Assembly (NCBI RefSeq): GCF_000814765.1
Contig: NZ_JWIC01000006.1
Span: 1-64,000, forward strand
DNA from: Pseudoalteromonas luteoviolacea
GTDB taxonomy: Bacteria; Pseudomonadota; Gammaproteobacteria; Enterobacterales; Alteromonadaceae
Reading direction: 5' to 3'
DNA: 64,000 nucleotides
Under the pieces are notes generated by a model. It did not search any database, was not told where the DNA came from, and saw nothing but the letters and a program-made list of their open reading frames with translations. A program made the translations under genes and the position numbers. Positions within the stretch are counted from its first letter, which is position 1; each line of letters opens with the position of its first letter. Positions 25,713 to 34,104 of this stretch are shown piece after piece.

Positions 25713-25994
25713 ATGAAGTCAGTATGGGTATTCAATAAAAACAATGCGGACTTTTCTGGTGGTGTCTTCAGTGAACTCGAATTAGCTGAAAGTTGGATAA
25801 AAGAAAATTCACTGACTGGGGTACTGACTAACTACCCACTTGATCAAGGTGTATTTGATTGGGCAGTAGAAAATGACATGCATAATATTAAGCCCGAAAA
25901 ATTAGCTGAAAAAAGTAAACAGCCTAGTTTCATCGGTGGATTTACTACAGCTAGTCAAGAGCATTATCATTACCAAGATGGCTCTCGTTCATAA
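25713..25994 (+). CDS. DUF7710-like protein, 93 aa
   Basis: MKSVWVFNKNNADFSGGVFS, LTNYPLDQGVFDWAVEN and C-terminal ASQEHYHY match a small conserved family that I recall as DUF7710. Cytoplasmic; role unknown. Confidence 0.7.
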   Translation: MKSVWVFNKNNADFSGGVFSELELAESWIKENSLTGVLTNYPLDQGVFDWAVENDMHNIKPEKLAEKSKQPSFIGGFTTASQEHYHYQDGSRS

Positions 25995-25997
25995 GGA

Positions 25998-26098
25998 TTA
26001 AAACAAAGCAAATTAAAAGTGCGGACCAAAAACAGTTTGCTTTGCTCGTACCTTACAAATGATAGCCAACTATTTTTAGCCGTTTAGTAGGGTCATAG
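25998..26098 (+). repeat. attC site
   Basis: TAAAACAAAGC, arms GTTTGCT/AGCCAAC, degenerate end GGTCATA. Confidence 0.75.
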
Positions 26099-26114
26099 GT
26101 TTTCGGAGGTTTTA

Positions 26115-26522
26115 GTGAAATATGCTCTATTCTTGATAGTGTTATCCAGCTTTGCGCATGCCCACCAAGACACAGTTCTTAAACTTAATGGTAATAAATT
26201 GGTTGGTTTACCTAATCAATATCTCCCCGCAAGTTTTGACGAATCAACAAACATATTAAAGATCAAAAATAGGCAGTTGATTTTCGCAAAATGCTTTGTT
26301 GAAAAAGAAGAGTTTGACATTGAGCATGGCATTTATGCTTCCTGGTATCATCGCACTCCTTATAATGACTTAGCGAACTACATTGGTTTTAAGACAAAAA
26401 AGTCGCGCTTTGGTTTAGTTATCAACCTTGACACTTTAGAGCCTATTCCTTTTTCTTTTGGTTATGGGCAAACAGAGGCTGAAATAGAATGCTTAAGTCA
26501 ATTCAAGTATAAAAAAATCTAA
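26115..26522 (+). CDS. Secreted hypothetical protein, 135 aa
   Basis: GTG start after GGAGG. Signal peptide (MKYALFLIVLSSFAHAH), mature part of about 118 residues with two cysteines. Periplasmic or exported; no family recognised. Confidence 0.75.
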   Translation: MKYALFLIVLSSFAHAHQDTVLKLNGNKLVGLPNQYLPASFDESTNILKIKNRQLIFAKCFVEKEEFDIEHGIYASWYHRTPYNDLANYIGFKTKKSRFGLVINLDTLEPIPFSFGYGQTEAEIECLSQFKYKKI

Positions 26523-26614
26523 CAAGTTAATTAAATCGTGGATGAAAAACAGCAGGCTTGCGCTCATTCTTTGCTTAGTTTAATCTGCTATTTTCGACGT
26601 TATTAAGGTGTTGG
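26517..26614 (+). repeat. attC site
   Basis: TCTAACAAGTTAATTAA, arms GCAGGCT/AATCTGC, core GTGTTGG 26608-26614. Confidence 0.8.
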
Positions 26615-26629
26615 TGATTTGAGAGTTTT

Positions 26630-26959
26630 GTGAAAATAATATTATTCTTACTTATTTTAGTTGTTTCTTTCAACGTGAAAAGCCATCAGCAGACTACGTA
26701 TGAAGAGTTTGTAAGTGAATGCACATCAGATTTAGCAAAATTTGCGCGTTATAAACGCCATTGTACTTCTTACTTATTTGGTTATTTAGACGCATTGAAA
26801 AGTAACAGTAAATATTCAAGATGTCTCAGTAGTGAAACACCCGAAACTTTGCTTGAAAAGCTAAAACTACTGTTGGTAAATAATACAAAACTAGGCAAAT
26901 ATAACTTTAGTGATGGGCTAAAAGAGTCAGTAGCCAATATTTGCAAAAAAAAGCACTAA
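26630..26959 (+). CDS. Rap1a/Tai-like secreted protein, 109 aa
   Basis: GTG start. Signal peptide, then paired cysteines in the pattern C..C.SYLFGYLDAL...CL and a final C, as in Rap1a/Tai immunity proteins that neutralise type VI amidase effectors in the periplasm. Assignment is by cysteine spacing only; no effector gene is present. Confidence 0.6.
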   Translation: MKIILFLLILVVSFNVKSHQQTTYEEFVSECTSDLAKFARYKRHCTSYLFGYLDALKSNSKYSRCLSSETPETLLEKLKLLLVNNTKLGKYNFSDGLKESVANICKKKH

Positions 26960-27048
26960 CAAAGTTGTAAACGCGAAAAAAACACTTGGCTTTGTTCGTG
27001 CCTTACAAATTTTAGTCAACTATTATTAGCTGGCTACGACGGCGTTAG
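26951..27048 (+). repeat. attC site
   Basis: CACTAACAAAGTTG, arms CTTGGCT/AGTCAAC, core GCGTTAG 27042-27048. Confidence 0.8.
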
Positions 27049-27074
27049 TTATACAAGAAAAACTGAGTATTCAT

Positions 27075-27398
27075 ATGGACACCTTGCTTAAAAATTTAGA
27101 ACAGATCGCTGCTCAACAGAATTTGATTTCAAATGCGATAGCAGGCGCTAAATTGTGGGTTGCTTCAGAGGATTTTGGTATAGATAAAGCAATAACCGAT
27201 AAATTTAAATTCGAATTTCATTCTCACAAACTATGTTTTAAACACGAATACATCGAAGTTTCGTATATTGAAACCAATTTAAATGTTCTACTCGAAGAGG
27301 AAGAAGTTGGTTATTATTCTTGGCAGACGCAGTTAGATGGTGAAGTTATAGATGATATGTTAGTTATTACAGATAATGAGTTAAAGTATAGCCAATAA
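27075..27398 (+). CDS. Hypothetical protein, 107 aa
   Basis: Soluble, acidic C-terminal half (LLEEEEVGYYSWQTQLDGEV). No motif recognised. Single-gene cassette. Confidence 0.7.
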   Translation: MDTLLKNLEQIAAQQNLISNAIAGAKLWVASEDFGIDKAITDKFKFEFHSHKLCFKHEYIEVSYIETNLNVLLEEEEVGYYSWQTQLDGEVIDDMLVITDNELKYSQ

Positions 27399-27489
27399 GT
27401 ACCCAAATCAAGGACGCAAAACAGCAGGCTTGTGCTCCTTCGTCGCTAATTTTAGCCTGCTATTTTGTGCTGTTTACAGTAAGCGTTAG
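27389..27489 (+). repeat. attC site, left half degenerate
   Basis: AGCCAATAAGTACC, arms GCAGGCT/AGCCTGC, core GCGTTAG 27483-27489. Confidence 0.8.
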
Positions 27490-27505
27490 CTATATAAGGA
27501 GTCAA

Positions 27506-27985
27506 ATGAAGTATAAAATAGTACCTGTAAGATCGGATTTCTTAGATAAAATTAGAAATGTAGGTATAGACGATCAAAACCAACCTGTAGAAGTATTGGA
27601 AGCAAAAGGCGGGGAGCCATGCCGAGATGTACTTCGTGGTGCAAAGGCTGGTGAAGAATTAATATTGGCCAGTTATTGCCCTTTCACAAAAGCAGGCCCA
27701 TATAAAGAGTATGGCCCGATTTTCGTGTTGGCAAACTCAGAAAGTGAGGAGTTTGATAATACCAAACTGCCATTACCAAATGGATCTGAAACCGATTATT
27801 TAGGCCACACATTTGTGTTAAGAGCATACTGTAGTAACGAGCGTATAATAGACGCAAAATTGACATCGCCTGAGCAAGCCGAATCAGATCTTGAAGTGTT
27901 TTTAACCAATAACAAGGTCAGCTTTGTCATTGCAAGATATGCAGCTTACGGTTGTTACAGTTTTAGAGTGGAACGTGCGGCATAG
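27506..27985 (+). CDS. DUF1203 family protein, 159 aa
   Basis: Start at ATG after AAGGAG. CRDVLRGAKAGEELILASYCPF, GPYKEYGPIFV, LRAYC and the C-terminal YGCYSFRVERA are the DUF1203 signature. Function of the family unknown. Confidence 0.85.
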   Translation: MKYKIVPVRSDFLDKIRNVGIDDQNQPVEVLEAKGGEPCRDVLRGAKAGEELILASYCPFTKAGPYKEYGPIFVLANSESEEFDNTKLPLPNGSETDYLGHTFVLRAYCSNERIIDAKLTSPEQAESDLEVFLTNNKVSFVIARYAAYGCYSFRVERAA

Positions 27986-28033
27986 CGAATCACCTAATTA
28001 TTCAGGGTTCGAACCGAGTGTCACAGTGCAATC

Positions 28034-28147
28034 AGCGATTTAACAAGAGGTTTAAGGCAGATCCCAATGCTCGGTATTTTTAGTTTAAGTCGAGCTTTGT
28101 ATTTACGGTGCAGTGGCTTAGCGTTGCTCACTACGTAACGCGGCATC
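28034..28147 (+). repeat. attC site, VCR-like
   Basis: TTTAACAAGAGGTTTAAG, GCGTTGCTCACTACGTAACG, degenerate end GCATCAA. Confidence 0.65.
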
Positions 28148-28165
28148 AAGAGGTAATGATAACAG

Positions 28166-29188
28166 ATGCAACAATCTCAGATTATGGAAGATAAGATAAT
28201 TTCAGCAGTGAGAACATTTGCTTACTCGATAAGTTCAGGCAGCAAAGTAGTTGCGGATATGTCTGAACTAGTTGAAGTTACATCTCAGTTGTCTTTTTCC
28301 AGTTTTGACTATTGGGAGCGAATCATTCGTTCCGAATTTTCTTCGGTTACTAGGGAGTCAACTCCTCCAAAGTGGAAGGTTTGGTCAAAGCCAAAGGAAC
28401 TAGTAACGTGGCTTGATCTTATCAGTTGGGATGGTTATAAGCGCGAAAAAGCACTTCTGGCCTTATCTGGGGCTGCTCCGAATACTTTCTTTTTTTCCCT
28501 TGCAGTTCGTAGACTCAATGACTGGGTGCCCCAAGTTCGAAAAGCTGCGAGGGATAAGCTCCCTGAGATAGCAAGGTCGACTGATCCTAAATATGTAGTT
28601 GATGCATTGTGCGTCGCGCTCTCTAATTGGCACTCATGGGGCAGGATCGAAGATGCAGATAAAGAGGTTATTCTTGAAATTATCTCTGAAAACCAGATTG
28701 CAAAGTCCCTTCGGTCCAAGCTAATTAAGTCTGCTTCAGGGCCTATGCCATCACTCTTTTCTCAGCTTGGTCGCACTAAGATACTTGATGAACATATTGA
28801 AGAAATAGCTAAATCTGCTATTCAGCCTTCGGTTCGAGCTAAAGCATACCGCAGCTTGTTTGAGGGGCGGATTGTATGGATCGAAGGCAGAAAATGGGTG
28901 TGGACCAACATAAGGTATGGCGAAGGCAGGCTAAAGCCTATCGTTGGCGAGCGGAAATTAGAGATTGACACCCCACTAGAAGAATTGCTCAAAAAGTCAT
29001 CTGAAGACCGCTCTTCCATCGTTAGACGTGTTTCGGCAGAAATTTTAATAAGAGAATTGGACAAACTCGGTATTAAGGCAAGAGTTTTTGCTGAACATTT
29101 TGCTTCAGATAACTCGCATGCTGTATCTGAAAGGGGTGAGTTTGCCTTAAGGAAATTAGATGAGGCAGAACGTGCTAATGCCTCTTAG
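28166..29188 (+). CDS. HEAT-like helical repeat protein, 340 aa
   Basis: Almost wholly helical with repeated units such as DWVPQVRKAARDKLPEIA and RSSIVRRVSAEILIRELDKLG, resembling HEAT/ARM solenoids. No catalytic motif or signal peptide. Its GC content seems higher than that of neighbouring cassettes, suggesting another source. Probably a binding scaffold. Confidence 0.7.
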   Translation: MQQSQIMEDKIISAVRTFAYSISSGSKVVADMSELVEVTSQLSFSSFDYWERIIRSEFSSVTRESTPPKWKVWSKPKELVTWLDLISWDGYKREKALLALSGAAPNTFFFSLAVRRLNDWVPQVRKAARDKLPEIARSTDPKYVVDALCVALSNWHSWGRIEDADKEVILEIISENQIAKSLRSKLIKSASGPMPSLFSQLGRTKILDEHIEEIAKSAIQPSVRAKAYRSLFEGRIVWIEGRKWVWTNIRYGEGRLKPIVGERKLEIDTPLEELLKKSSEDRSSIVRRVSAEILIRELDKLGIKARVFAEHFASDNSHAVSERGEFALRKLDEAERANAS

Positions 29189-29252
29189 CAAGGGCATGTT
29201 GTCGGGGTTGTTTTTCGCTTCGCGCCAAACCACCTGCAAATATGAACTTTAG
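29182..29252 (+). repeat. attC site, degenerate
   Basis: CTTAGCAAGGGCATG, loop TTTTTCGCTTCGCGCC, end ACTTTAG (29246-29252). Confidence 0.5.
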
Positions 29253-29270
29253 GTGACTTGGGAGAGAGCG

Positions 29271-29585
29271 GTGCGATATGAAATTCTCACTGGAGAAATT
29301 ATTATCGGGTCTACTGAGTTTGAATCAGGAGATCCTACGATGGGGTTTGTCTTCGGAAAATTTTTTCCGAGTGAAAACTATGTATCAAATTTCGATTATC
29401 AGGGTTTAAGTGCTTTAGTGTTTGGGACATCAGAACCAATTGCTTTTGAAAGTATCGTGATAGAGGATTATTCTGAACAGTTTGGGGAGGAGGTTATCTA
29501 GATCACAGCATTGGTTGAGTCAGCGGAAGAATATGAGAAGCACTTTAATCACCATTACGAAGCATACCGCAAACAATTCGAATAA
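29271..29585 (+). pseudogene. Cassette gene with premature stop
   Basis: GTG start after GGAG. The frame runs to TAG at 29499-29501 (YSEQFGEEVI) and continues in the same frame ITALVESAEEYEKHFNHHYEAYRKQFE to 29585. The downstream part has the look of the natural C-terminus, so the TAG is probably a nonsense mutation. Restored length about 104 aa; family not recognised. Confidence 0.65.
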
Positions 29586-29589
29586 TTGA

Positions 29590-29680
29590 CAGCTAACAAG
29601 TTACTCAAAAGGAAAAAACAGTTGGCTTGTGCTCCTTCATTGTTACTTAGTTAACTATTATATTTTTATCAATGTGCTAG
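29590..29680 (+). repeat. attC site
   Basis: GCTAACAAGTTACTC, arms GTTGGCT/AGTTAAC, core GTGCTAG 29674-29680. Confidence 0.75.
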
Positions 29681-29736
29681 GTGAAAAATAGAATCATATA
29701 TACGAAATTTAAAATGCAAAAATAGTCCACTTAAAA

Positions 29737-30050
29737 ACAAATGATGTTCGTGTTGCTTTAAAATTAAGTGAATTTGAACTGCGAGGCAATAGCTTCAAAT
29801 GCTCTGTTAATTTAAGTTCTAGGAGCTTTGGTTTTCATGGAGCCGTTTACTTTGACAACCCTAAGTAGTTTCTTAGTGATCTTGAGATTATGAACTCTAC
29901 AACGAAAGGTTCTGATGAGTTGAAAGAGGATTATAAAGGTCACTTTCTTAAATTTGAGCACAGTAACTCAGGGCATTTAATTGCCAGTACCTGTTTCGTA
30001 GAGTAAAGTGAACATGCTTAAAATTTGGCTGTAGAGTTTAAAGCTAACAA
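29737..30050 (+). pseudogene. Decayed WapI/DUF6228-like gene
   Basis: One frame reads VRVALKLSEFELRGNSFKC, SFGFHGAVYFDNPK, stop (TAG), LSDLEIMNSTTKG, ASTCFVE, stop, then SEH-A-stop-NLAVEFKANK into the attC. The layout resembles WapI/DUF6228 immunity-type proteins. At least three in-frame stops and no start codon: clearly dead. Confidence 0.6.
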
Positions 30051-30147
30051 ACGCTTAAACTAAAAGACTCATAACAGCATGCTGTGCTGCTTCGCGATCA
30101 TCACCCATTTTAGCTGGCTATTTTACGTCAGTTAAGCAAGGCGTTGT
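30040..30147 (+). repeat. attC site
   Basis: AAGCTAACAAACGC, arms GCATGCT/AGCTGGC, core GCGTTGT 30141-30147. Confidence 0.75.
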
Positions 30148-30154
30148 AACTCAC

Positions 30155-30577
30155 ATGACTATTGAGCCTAAATTCACAACTTACATCGTTTCAACAGTGT
30201 CGGGTTCTTGGATAGCGCTCATAACGTCAGCTATAGTCGTTGCTGTTTTTAAAAGTGAAATAGTCGCAGCGCTTATGCCTGTTTTATTCTTTTCACTTTT
30301 TATTGCCACTGGTGTTTCTCTTGTATCATCAATTATTGGTTATCCATCTTTTCGCTACCTTTATAAAAAACTATCACTTTCAGCTATTCCGAAGTTACTT
30401 TTGGCTGGAGGGATCTCTTGTCTTATATCTGTGCTGGGTTTTGCTTTGGTATTTAGCTATTTTATAAGTGGTGGTATTTATTTGGGTGCAATCATTCAAA
30501 TCAGTTTAGGTATATTAATGTTTTGTATTTTGGTTGTTCCTTTCTCTGTGCTAGTTTATTGGTTCATTGAGCGGTGA
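30155..30577 (+). CDS. Four-helix membrane protein, 140 aa
   Basis: Helices at about 16-34, 38-60, 80-105 and 110-136. The ATG lies eight bases after the attC. No family recognised. Confidence 0.75.
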   Translation: MTIEPKFTTYIVSTVSGSWIALITSAIVVAVFKSEIVAALMPVLFFSLFIATGVSLVSSIIGYPSFRYLYKKLSLSAIPKLLLAGGISCLISVLGFALVFSYFISGGIYLGAIIQISLGILMFCILVVPFSVLVYWFIER

Positions 30578-30682
30578 GTTATAACAAGTTGTTCAAGTTC
30601 GATCGTAAGCTCACAGAGGCAATTGGCTTGGCGCTTCGCGCAAGTTTGGCTAGCTGTCAATTGTCCCATAGCAAAGCGTTAG
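30578..30682 (+). repeat. attC site
   Basis: TTATAACAAGTTG, outer AATTGGC/GTCAATT and inner TTGGCGCTTCGCGCAAG stems, core GCGTTAG 30676-30682. Confidence 0.8.
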
Positions 30683-30697
30683 TTGCCGAGGGAAAGC

Positions 30698-31009
30698 ATG
30701 CACGAAAATATCCGAGTTCAGTTAACAGAAATGATTTTTTTGTTAGAAGCTGAAAATTCAGATTGGTGGGTTAAACACTTTAAACATGCGTTATCAGCTT
30801 TTGATTCTAATGAGTTTCTTAATTGTGCCAACATAATAATGTCAGGAAGTGGCGGTTTGGGTAGCCTCAATGATTTAGTGTTAGGGCAAACGACCAATGC
30901 CAAAGGTGAGTTCTGTTGGAAAGCCAATGCTGATGAATTAAATCAAAAGTACATGCACTTATTAGGAGAGCTTTACGCATTTTCAAAGTCAGTGCAAAAA
31001 GGCAACTAA
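30698..31009 (+). CDS. DUF6966-like protein, 103 aa
   Basis: Start at ATG after GAGGGA. IIMSGSGGLGSLNDLVLGQT is a conserved-looking core that I recall from DUF6966-type proteins; the rest is helical. Possibly an immunity protein. Confidence 0.65.
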   Translation: MHENIRVQLTEMIFLLEAENSDWWVKHFKHALSAFDSNEFLNCANIIMSGSGGLGSLNDLVLGQTTNAKGEFCWKANADELNQKYMHLLGELYAFSKSVQKGN

Positions 31010-31099
31010 CAAATGACTCAAAAGGACGCAAAGCGCTTGGCTTATGCTTCTTCTTCGCTAATGTTAGCCAAGCATTTAGAATCCCTTATTGGGTGTTAA
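31002..31099 (+). repeat. attC site
   Basis: ACTAACAAATGACTC, arms GCTTGGCT/AGCCAAGC, core GTGTTAA 31093-31099. Confidence 0.85.
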
Positions 31100-31111
31100 G
31101 GCTAGAGGTAT

Positions 31112-31468
31112 ATGGAAGTTAAATCGATAAATTAAAACGCATCAACTATCGACTGTGCAGAGCAGCCTATTATTACGTGGAGTAACTTTGATTTAAGCGT
31201 TCGATTTAAAAATTGGATGAATGAAGATGTTCAACTTACCTTTTTTGACGTACCCCATTTTAAGTTTATAAGTAGCGATGAAAGCACTGTTTCTGATTTA
31301 AGCGATGATCGAGTTTACGAAGTCCTAAATTCAGAGTTACTGGCAAATCTAATGAATTGTGGTGAAATAACGGCAGAGGAGCATTGTAAACATTGGTTAA
31401 TTGGGTTTAATACAATTGGCCCTTATATTGAGGTCATATTTAGAGACTTTGTTGAAAAGTCGTCCTAA
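31112..31468 (+). pseudogene. Cassette gene with early stop, about 118 aa if restored
   Basis: ATG 31112 follows TAGAGG but meets TAA at 31133. The same frame is then open to 31468 (STIDCAEQPIITWSNFDLSV, RFKNWMNEDVQLTFFDVPHF and on). An internal ATG at 31217 would give 83 aa but lacks a ribosome-binding site. Most likely a nonsense mutation at codon 8. Acidic, immunity-like protein. Confidence 0.6.
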
Positions 31469-31552
31469 CAAATTGCTCATAGTGAGCGCGTAATAGTTGG
31501 CTCGCGCTCGCAGGTTTAGCCAATTTTTTCGCGTCATTTAGTGGGGCGTTAT
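31463..31552 (+). repeat. attC site
   Basis: TCCTAACAAATTGCTC, arms GTTGGCT/AGCCAAT, core GCGTTAT 31546-31552. Confidence 0.85.
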
Positions 31553-31570
31553 ATTAATGAGGATTAAATA

Positions 31571-31858
31571 TTGAAAAAAGAACAATTGGCGCTTTTAAAA
31601 ACTCTACAGAGGGCATTGTTAGAAATTCGAATAATTGGCTATAAAGGCCAAGACTCTGGACTATCTGTAGAGCAAAGCGAGTTTATAGCTGACATCGCGG
31701 ATGCTCTGCATAATATCCCGGATGCAATAACTGATGCCAATGTTGATTTGGATTTTCACACTAAAATTATGCTTGGTGGTTTCGATGATAAGTATGGTAC
31801 GACAATAAATTTTAGGTTGCTGGAAATTTATAACCACATTTTGCAAAACGAAATATAA
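31571..31858 (+). CDS. Hypothetical helical protein, 95 aa
   Basis: TTG start after GAGGA. All-helical; ALLEIRIIGYKGQD and ADIADALHNIPDAI suggest a small conserved family whose name I cannot give. Immunity-like in size. Confidence 0.7.
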   Translation: MKKEQLALLKTLQRALLEIRIIGYKGQDSGLSVEQSEFIADIADALHNIPDAITDANVDLDFHTKIMLGGFDDKYGTTINFRLLEIYNHILQNEI

Positions 31859-31950
31859 CAATGGCTACCAAACGGAAACAAAATAGTTGGCAGATTTCAC
31901 CTTTGCCCCTATTACGGGCAGCTACTTTGCCCCGCTTAGTTTGGTGTTAT
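31853..31950 (+). repeat. attC site
   Basis: ATATAACAATGGCTACC, weak arms around GTTGGCAGA and GGGCAGCTAC, core GTGTTAT 31944-31950. Confidence 0.7.
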
Positions 31951-31985
31951 GAGCCCTGAATCCAAGTGACTTAAGGAGATTTAAT

Positions 31986-32291
31986 TTGATTACTTGCTAC
32001 TTGAAATATGTCATAGACCCGTACAAATTGTCTGAATTTGAGACATATGCAAAACTCTGGATACCGCTGGTCAACAAGTTTGGTGGAACACATAACGGAT
32101 ATTTCCTACCCTCTGAAGGGGCAAATAATATTGCATTAGCGTTATTCACTTTCCCAAGCCTCGCAGAATATGAAAAGTATCGAGCAGATTCTTTTCAAGA
32201 CCCTGACTGTATTGCTGCTTTTAAATATGCAGAAGAAACAAAATGCATCATAAGTTATGAGCGAAGTTTTTTTAAACCGGTCTTCGAATGA
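31986..32291 (+). CDS. NIPSNAP family protein, 101 aa
   Basis: TTG start after AAGGAGA. YVIDPYKLSEFETYAKLWIPLVNKFGG, then YFLPSEG and DCIAAFKYAEETKCIISYERSF, match the ferredoxin-like NIPSNAP domain. Enzymatic role unknown. Confidence 0.8.
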   Translation: MITCYLKYVIDPYKLSEFETYAKLWIPLVNKFGGTHNGYFLPSEGANNIALALFTFPSLAEYEKYRADSFQDPDCIAAFKYAEETKCIISYERSFFKPVFE

Positions 32292-32385
32292 ATAATGCTG
32301 TTTAAAAGTGGAAAAATTCAGTTAGCTGGTTTTGCTCTGCGTCACATTTTAGCTAACTTTTTCGTGCCAGTTAGCAAGGCGTTAT
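32287..32385 (+). repeat. attC site, left half degenerate
   Basis: GAATAATGCTG, arms GTTAGCT/AGCTAAC, core GCGTTAT 32379-32385. Confidence 0.8.
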
Positions 32386-32403
32386 AGTTATTTTGAGGTA
32401 TAC

Positions 32404-32859
32404 GTGAAAATTTTTAAATACATTGGATTTGGCTTGTTGAGCATATTTCTATTTTTTATAGGAATAGCAGTCATTAGTTCCATTAATCAGGCTAAACAGA
32501 GTGAGACATTTATCCCTTTTATTAAGCAAAATATGCCGAAAATAGCTAAATGGGATAAAGGGGTATTTGAGAGTTTACTGACAGATGAGGCTTTTAATTC
32601 AATAACACCAGAGCAATGGGAGCTTTACTTAAACAAGGTATCTTCACTAGGTAGACTAGAAAGTGTAGGCGAGCTACGTCTTGAAAATACTAGCTCTTTT
32701 ACTTCGTTTAGTGGTGACACACAGTCTACAGCAGTGTATACGGTACCTATGAATTTCACTACAGGTCAAGCACACGCAAAGCTTGTACTCATACATACAG
32801 ATGAATTAGGTGTAAAAATTCAGCACATCAAGTTTCTATCGGACCATTTGATGCAATAG
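32404..32859 (+). CDS. Membrane-anchored hypothetical protein, 151 aa
   Basis: GTG start after GAGG. N-terminal membrane helix (about 6-28), then a periplasmic domain of about 120 residues with no Cys. Layout resembles DUF4019-like small exported proteins, but I cannot assign it. Confidence 0.7.
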   Translation: MKIFKYIGFGLLSIFLFFIGIAVISSINQAKQSETFIPFIKQNMPKIAKWDKGVFESLLTDEAFNSITPEQWELYLNKVSSLGRLESVGELRLENTSSFTSFSGDTQSTAVYTVPMNFTTGQAHAKLVLIHTDELGVKIQHIKFLSDHLMQ

Positions 32860-32869
32860 TACTTATTAG

Positions 32870-32893
32870 AGGGCCGATTACGGCATGCGTTAG
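32870..32893 (+). repeat. attC remnant, right end only
   Basis: GGGCCGATTACGGCATGCGTTAG; core GCGTTAG 32887-32893 with no left half or stem. Confidence 0.5.
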
Positions 32894-33006
32894 CGAGACT
32901 AAGAGTAGTCGTGTATCAAGACATAGAAATGATAGTTTCGATTATCGAAAGCATGAAGCAGGCATCTAGTTTTTTAAAGAAAACACCCCAAAAAAAGATA
33001 ACAAAC

Positions 33007-33017
33007 GAGACATGCAC
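33007..33017 (+). repeat. REP-like motif, degenerate
   Basis: GAGACATGCAC followed by AAATTTATTGCAT, as at 2901. Confidence 0.5.
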
Positions 33018-33081
33018 AAATTTATTGCATTGTCGGCATCCGGCTAAGTTGCTTGTTCAAAAGAGGCAATATGAAATGGTT

Positions 33082-33200
33082 CTTTAACCATTCCTAATTT
33101 GGTGACATTAGTTCAACTTATTGTTATGGTTGGGGCGCAAAGCTCATATCTGAATCGTTGTTGTTAGGTGAGATTTGTCGTAGATAGAAATATTTGCAGG
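33082..33200 (+). repeat. Dispersed non-coding repeat, copy D
   Basis: TCTTTAACCATTCCTAATTT, GTGACATTA, TTGTTGTTAGGTGAG and TCGTAGATAGAAATATTTGC. Lies directly before the PspC gene; copy F at 37148 precedes a dead PspC copy. Confidence 0.65.
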
Positions 33201-33213
33201 TAAAGGAGCATGT

Positions 33214-33477
33214 ATGCAAAATTTGGAAAAAGTTAAAGTGTTAACCCGTGGAGAGTCAGAGCTGATCGCTGGTGTTTGCTCAGGTCTTTCTGATTATTAT
33301 TGTTTAAGAAAAAATGGTCTGCGTTTAGCTTTTATTCTGTTAAGTATAATATCTTTCTTTTTACCTGCTATTGTGTACATCGTTTTGTGGCTAATTTTAC
33401 CCAAATACCCTTCGACACAGGCTATGGCTAGGCATTTGAGAAGAAAAGCATTGCTAAAAAAGAGCCTTTCCAGCTAA
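33214..33477 (+). CDS. PspC domain membrane protein, 87 aa
   Basis: ATG after AAAGGAG. GVCSGLSDYY near residue 22 and a membrane helix (about 38-65) are the PspC-domain signature; the C-terminus is basic. PspC domains occur in phage-shock membrane-stress proteins; a stand-alone cassette copy has no known role. A dead copy is at 37278. Confidence 0.85.
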   Translation: MQNLEKVKVLTRGESELIAGVCSGLSDYYCLRKNGLRLAFILLSIISFFLPAIVYIVLWLILPKYPSTQAMARHLRRKALLKKSLSS

Positions 33478-33571
33478 CAAAAAAGTAAAACCGTGGATGC
33501 AAAACTGTTGGTTTTGTTCGCTCCCGATAAATTTTAGGCAACTATTTTTCGCCGTTTATTTGCGGCGTTAG
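33469..33571 (+). repeat. attC site
   Basis: GCTAACAAAAAAGT, arms GTTGGTT/AGGCAAC, core GCGTTAG 33565-33571. Confidence 0.85.
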
Positions 33572-33587
33572 TCATACCAAGAGGCTC

Positions 33588-33998
33588 GTGCTAGAAATGG
33601 AGTATGGGGATTTATCTCAAATTGAAGAAGTCGATTATAGTAAATATCGGACTTGTCGAGGTGCTGCTAACCGAGCGGAGTTTGAAAGCATTATTGAAAC
33701 GATACGAGATCCTAACTCTAGCGAGGATGAACTCGATGATGCGATAAATGACGGTCTATGGGATCTCTTTTCTCATCAATATACTCTGTATTCTTCAACC
33801 CCTTTAGCCCTTTATTTAATACTTAGCCGTACAACTAAAGCTGAGAGAATTAAGCGGGTTGAGCTAAGTGAATTCATTGAACTGTGCAAAAGCCGAGGCA
33901 ATGAGGGTATTTTCCTAACAGAGCAGGAGCTACTTGCGAACAAACGCGGAGAACTGCCTATATTTTCAATCGCTGATATACTGCGTAAGTATGCCTAA
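33588..33998 (+). CDS. Hypothetical protein, 136 aa
   Basis: GTG 33588 or ATG 33597. Acidic helical protein (SSEDELDDAINDGLWDLFSHQ). Not recognised; immunity-like in charge and size. Confidence 0.7.
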   Translation: MLEMEYGDLSQIEEVDYSKYRTCRGAANRAEFESIIETIRDPNSSEDELDDAINDGLWDLFSHQYTLYSSTPLALYLILSRTTKAERIKRVELSEFIELCKSRGNEGIFLTEQELLANKRGELPIFSIADILRKYA

Positions 33999-34082
33999 CA
34001 AGTTAATCATCAGGACATAACATCATAGGTTTGCCGCAAGGCGTCCGTGAAGTTTATAATTTTCTTATTATTAACGTGTTAT
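33991..34082 (+). repeat. attC site, CCGCAAGGCG type
   Basis: GCCTAACAAGTTAATC, loop TTGCCGCAAGGCG, core GTGTTAT 34076-34082. Confidence 0.75.
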
Positions 34083-34104
34083 ACAACTATGGATAGTTCA
34101 GAGT

